Shown here one piece after another: positions 12,353 to 14,512 of a stretch of 14,512 nt of DNA. Position numbers and translations under genes: made by a program. Location of the stretch: assembly GCA_026990885.1 (NCBI GenBank), contig JALXCO010000213.1, positions 1 through 14,512 of the forward strand, in the 5' to 3' direction. This DNA comes from Desulfurococcales archaeon. GTDB lineage: Archaea; Thermoproteota; Thermoprotei_A; Sulfolobales; AG1. The first letter of the stretch is position 1. Every line of letters starts with the position of its first letter. The notes beneath the pieces were generated by a model, which searched no databases, had not been told where the DNA came from, and saw only the letters and a list, made by a program, of their open reading frames with translations.

Positions 12353-14512
12353 TCACCCGATCTTGCTACCCAACCTCTCATGCAGAAAAACAATCACTAT
12401 CGTGTCTCTATTAACTCCAGTAGGTCCATAATAGTTGAAGAAGTAGCTTAGCTGTCCGTATCCTCCAACCATCTTTGTGGGCTTAAGATCTACACGAGTA
12501 ACGCTATTATGAACACCTCCCTTCTTTCCGGTTAGCTTACTTTTCCTCATATAAACATGCCTCTCTTGTGCATGGTACATTATAGCTATTCCAGGCGGTA
12601 TTCTCGGGCTTGTTGCGGCTCTAGCCACGATAACGCCATTGTCATTAACTACCTCGATCCAGTCATTGTCACGTATTCCAGCCCATTTAGCGTCTTCATC
12701 ATTGATCCATACAACCTGGCCTCCTCTAAACAGCGTTAGCATCCTTAAATTATCCCAGAACTCGCTATGTATATTCCACTTACCATGTGGAGTTAGGAAT
12801 CTTAATGCTAGATACCTCTTCTCACCATTAGATACTCTATAGTTTCCGTTAACGCTTATACCTAGTTTCCTAGTGGTGTTAGCTATATAGCCCAATCTAG
12901 CCATATCAAGAGGAGGCTTATATGTTGCGAAGAACTCACCGAATTCGAGGAACCAGTCATGGTCTATATAGAAGTGTTGCCTACCAGTTAGCGTTCTCCA
13001 TGGTACGTTTCTCTCTGTATTAAGCGTGAACGGTGCATATGTTCTGTCACGATCTTCAACACCACTCCATATAGGTGATGAATGCACCCTCCTAGGCTGT
13101 CTTATGATATCATCAAATCTAATTGCCTCCTCACTCTTGGGTATGTCGGTCAGTTTAACTCCTGTTTTCTTCTCTAGTGATTCAAAGGCTCTCTTAGCTA
13201 GTACGCCGTTCGATTCGGGACTAATAGCCAATATGACTTCAGCGGCATTCTTATCCTTCTCAAGGCTCGGGCATCCATCTGGGCATTTGTCCCAGTATTT
13301 AGATCCTAGCGAGATCTTAAGCTCTTCATATATATCTTCAACACTATAGCTGATTCCCTTGGCACCCACCTTTTTAGCTCCAGGCCCTAGTGATACAAAC
13401 ATGTTATATACGTTCTTGTAGTCCCTAACAACCGTCTTGAGATGCCACATAGTTTTTCCAGGTATTGGTTCAGTCTCACCCTTCCTCCAGTCCTTCACTT
13501 CTCCATAGGGCTGAGCGATCTCCATTGGAGTATCGTGCCATAGGGCTCTAGCCACAACGTCTTCGACAGGCTCAGGGAAATGCTTCTCAGCTATTTCGCT
13601 GAATTTCTTAGCTAGCTCCCTAAATATCTCCCAATCTGTTTTGGACTCCCATAGAGGATCTACAGCTGGGGTGAATGGATGTATGAATGTGTGTAGGTCT
13701 GTCATGCTTAGATCATATTTCTCGTACCACGTAGCTGCTGGTAGCACTATGTCTGCATATGCTGCTGTGGTTGGCATTCTAAAGTCTATAAATACTAGCA
13801 GATCCAGCTTACCTTCCGGAGCAGGATCACGCCAAACTATCTCTTTAACTCTATCCTTTGACTTTTCTTCAGCATTAAAGCTAGCCATAGGGCTACCTAA
13901 TAGATGTTTCAGGAAGTATTCGTGTCCTTTACTGCTTGAACCTAATAGGTTGGCTCTCCAGACAAACATTACTCTAATCCAATTTTCGGGTGCGTCAGGA
14001 TCCTCTATAGCGAGCTTTAATGATCCATCCTTCAGCTTCTCAACTATATATGATACAGGATCCTTATTTAATGAGCGAGCCTCCTTAGCTAGCTCAATTG
14101 TGCTTCTATTGAACTGTGGATAGAATGGCAACCATCCCAATCTAGCAGCAATAACATTACAGTCGGCTGGGTGTGTGCATTTGATTTTGTTTATATCTGC
14201 ATTTTCTGGCATTATATATTTGAGATCCATAGTGTCGTATCTCCACTGATCAGTATGTATATAGTAGAAGCTGGGAGAGTTCTGGTGTCTTGGCGGCTTG
14301 ATCCAGTCTAAAGCAAAGGCTAGAGTGGCCCATCCTACTAGGGTCCTTATCTTTTCCTGTCCTACATAGTGGGCCCAGCCACCACCATTTCTTCCTTGTG
14401 CAGCTAGTAGCTTAACTAACATTATAATGGATCTATAGTATAGATCTGCGTGATACCAGTGGTTTACTCCAGGCCCAAGAAAGATCAGCACCCTTCCACC
14501 ACTCTTCAAAGC
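12353..14512 (-). CDS. narG: Respiratory nitrate reductase alpha subunit, C-terminal part (5' end outside window)
   Basis: Molybdenum bis-guanine-dinucleotide catalytic subunit that reduces nitrate to nitrite. The frame is open to the right edge (the last codon there is Ala, then a TTG that is only an internal Leu), so the N-terminal part with the FS0 cluster, the Mo ligand and any Tat signal is not visible. About 719 residues are present, against about 1,250 in E. coli NarG. Diagnostic matches include GRNGGGWAHYVGQEKIR, WRANLLGSSSKGHEYFLKHL, ADIVLPAATWYEKYDLS, HPFTPAVDPLWESK and, near the end, MVGGYGQLSYFFNYYGP. These are NarG-specific among type II enzymes and exclude selenate or chlorate reductase as the first guess. 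The gene leads into narH with a 5-bp gap. Outside-facing orientation is inferred from the secreted gamma subunit encoded downstream. Confidence 0.94.
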   Translation of the reverse strand, partial: ALKSGGRVLIFLGPGVNHWYHADLYYRSIIMLVKLLAAQGRNGGGWAHYVGQEKIRTLVGWATLAFALDWIKPPRHQNSPSFYYIHTDQWRYDTMDLKYIMPENADINKIKCTHPADCNVIAARLGWLPFYPQFNRSTIELAKEARSLNKDPVSYIVEKLKDGSLKLAIEDPDAPENWIRVMFVWRANLLGSSSKGHEYFLKHLLGSPMASFNAEEKSKDRVKEIVWRDPAPEGKLDLLVFIDFRMPTTAAYADIVLPAATWYEKYDLSMTDLHTFIHPFTPAVDPLWESKTDWEIFRELAKKFSEIAEKHFPEPVEDVVARALWHDTPMEIAQPYGEVKDWRKGETEPIPGKTMWHLKTVVRDYKNVYNMFVSLGPGAKKVGAKGISYSVEDIYEELKISLGSKYWDKCPDGCPSLEKDKNAAEVILAISPESNGVLAKRAFESLEKKTGVKLTDIPKSEEAIRFDDIIRQPRRVHSSPIWSGVEDRDRTYAPFTLNTERNVPWRTLTGRQHFYIDHDWFLEFGEFFATYKPPLDMARLGYIANTTRKLGISVNGNYRVSNGEKRYLALRFLTPHGKWNIHSEFWDNLRMLTLFRGGQVVWINDEDAKWAGIRDNDWIEVVNDNGVIVARAATSPRIPPGIAIMYHAQERHVYMRKSKLTGKKGGVHNSVTRVDLKPTKMVGGYGQLSYFFNYYGPTGVNRDTIVIVFLHERLGSKIG

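Noticed and set aside
12348..12356. GTG start of narH overlapping narG by 4 bp
   Set aside because: The GTG lies within the Shine-Dalgarno-like GGGTGAT; the ATG at 12347 aligns with the N-terminus of E. coli NarH.
13641..14123. Open frame of 160 codons on the plus strand inside narG
   Set aside because: It is antisense to highly conserved narG sequence, with no family resemblance and no promoter.

Overview
This window looks like chromosomal DNA from a hyperthermophilic or thermophilic crenarchaeon (Thermoproteota, Thermoprotei-like). The evidence is the LysW-type lysine/arginine biosynthesis genes, a form III RuBisCO, an archaeal translin homologue, a COG1340-like coiled-coil protein next to a DUF373 membrane protein, A/T-rich TATA boxes placed for leaderless or near-leaderless transcripts, and heavy use of ATA (Ile) and AGA/AGG (Arg) codons. 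I cannot fix the genus from the sequence alone. No insertion sequences, CRISPR arrays, rRNA or tRNA genes are visible. Genes are densely packed, and no gene-free stretch reaches 300 bases; the longest (about 174 bp) lies upstream of the RuBisCO gene.

Left part (1-3050, + strand): the 3' end of lysK and a complete lysZ, two enzymes of the LysW amino-group carrier pathway, followed by an NRAMP-family Mn/Fe transporter gene with its own leaderless-type promoter. Middle (3094-5714): a gene on the minus strand for a small membrane-anchored CuA protein resembling subunit II of B-type (ba3) haem-copper oxidases, but with no subunit I beside it. It is divergent from a complete form III RuBisCO gene, which is convergent with a family I inorganic pyrophosphatase gene (stops 8 bp apart).

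Right part (5810-14512, all minus strand, transcribed right to left): a respiratory nitrate reductase operon enters from the right edge. Its order is narG (5' end missing), narH, a secreted and membrane-anchored haem-b gamma subunit of the ethylbenzene dehydrogenase type, an unrecognised polytopic membrane protein, and the NarJ chaperone. These five genes are tightly packed (two overlaps and gaps of 5 and 2 bp), with Shine-Dalgarno sequences inside the preceding genes. Behind them on the same strand, with 56-57 bp gaps, come a translin-family protein, a long coiled-coil protein and a DUF373 membrane protein; the last two overlap by 4 bp.

Together the genes suggest an organism able to respire nitrate on the outer face of the membrane: a type II Mo-enzyme with a haem-b gamma subunit exported by a signal peptide. 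It probably also has some haem-copper or CuA electron transfer, salvages nucleotides through form III RuBisCO, and makes its own lysine/arginine. The most notable points are the nar operon whose only multi-spanning membrane protein lacks the four histidines of NarI, the orphan CuA protein with a roughly 45-residue charged insertion, and the translin / coiled-coil / DUF373 module trailing the nar genes.
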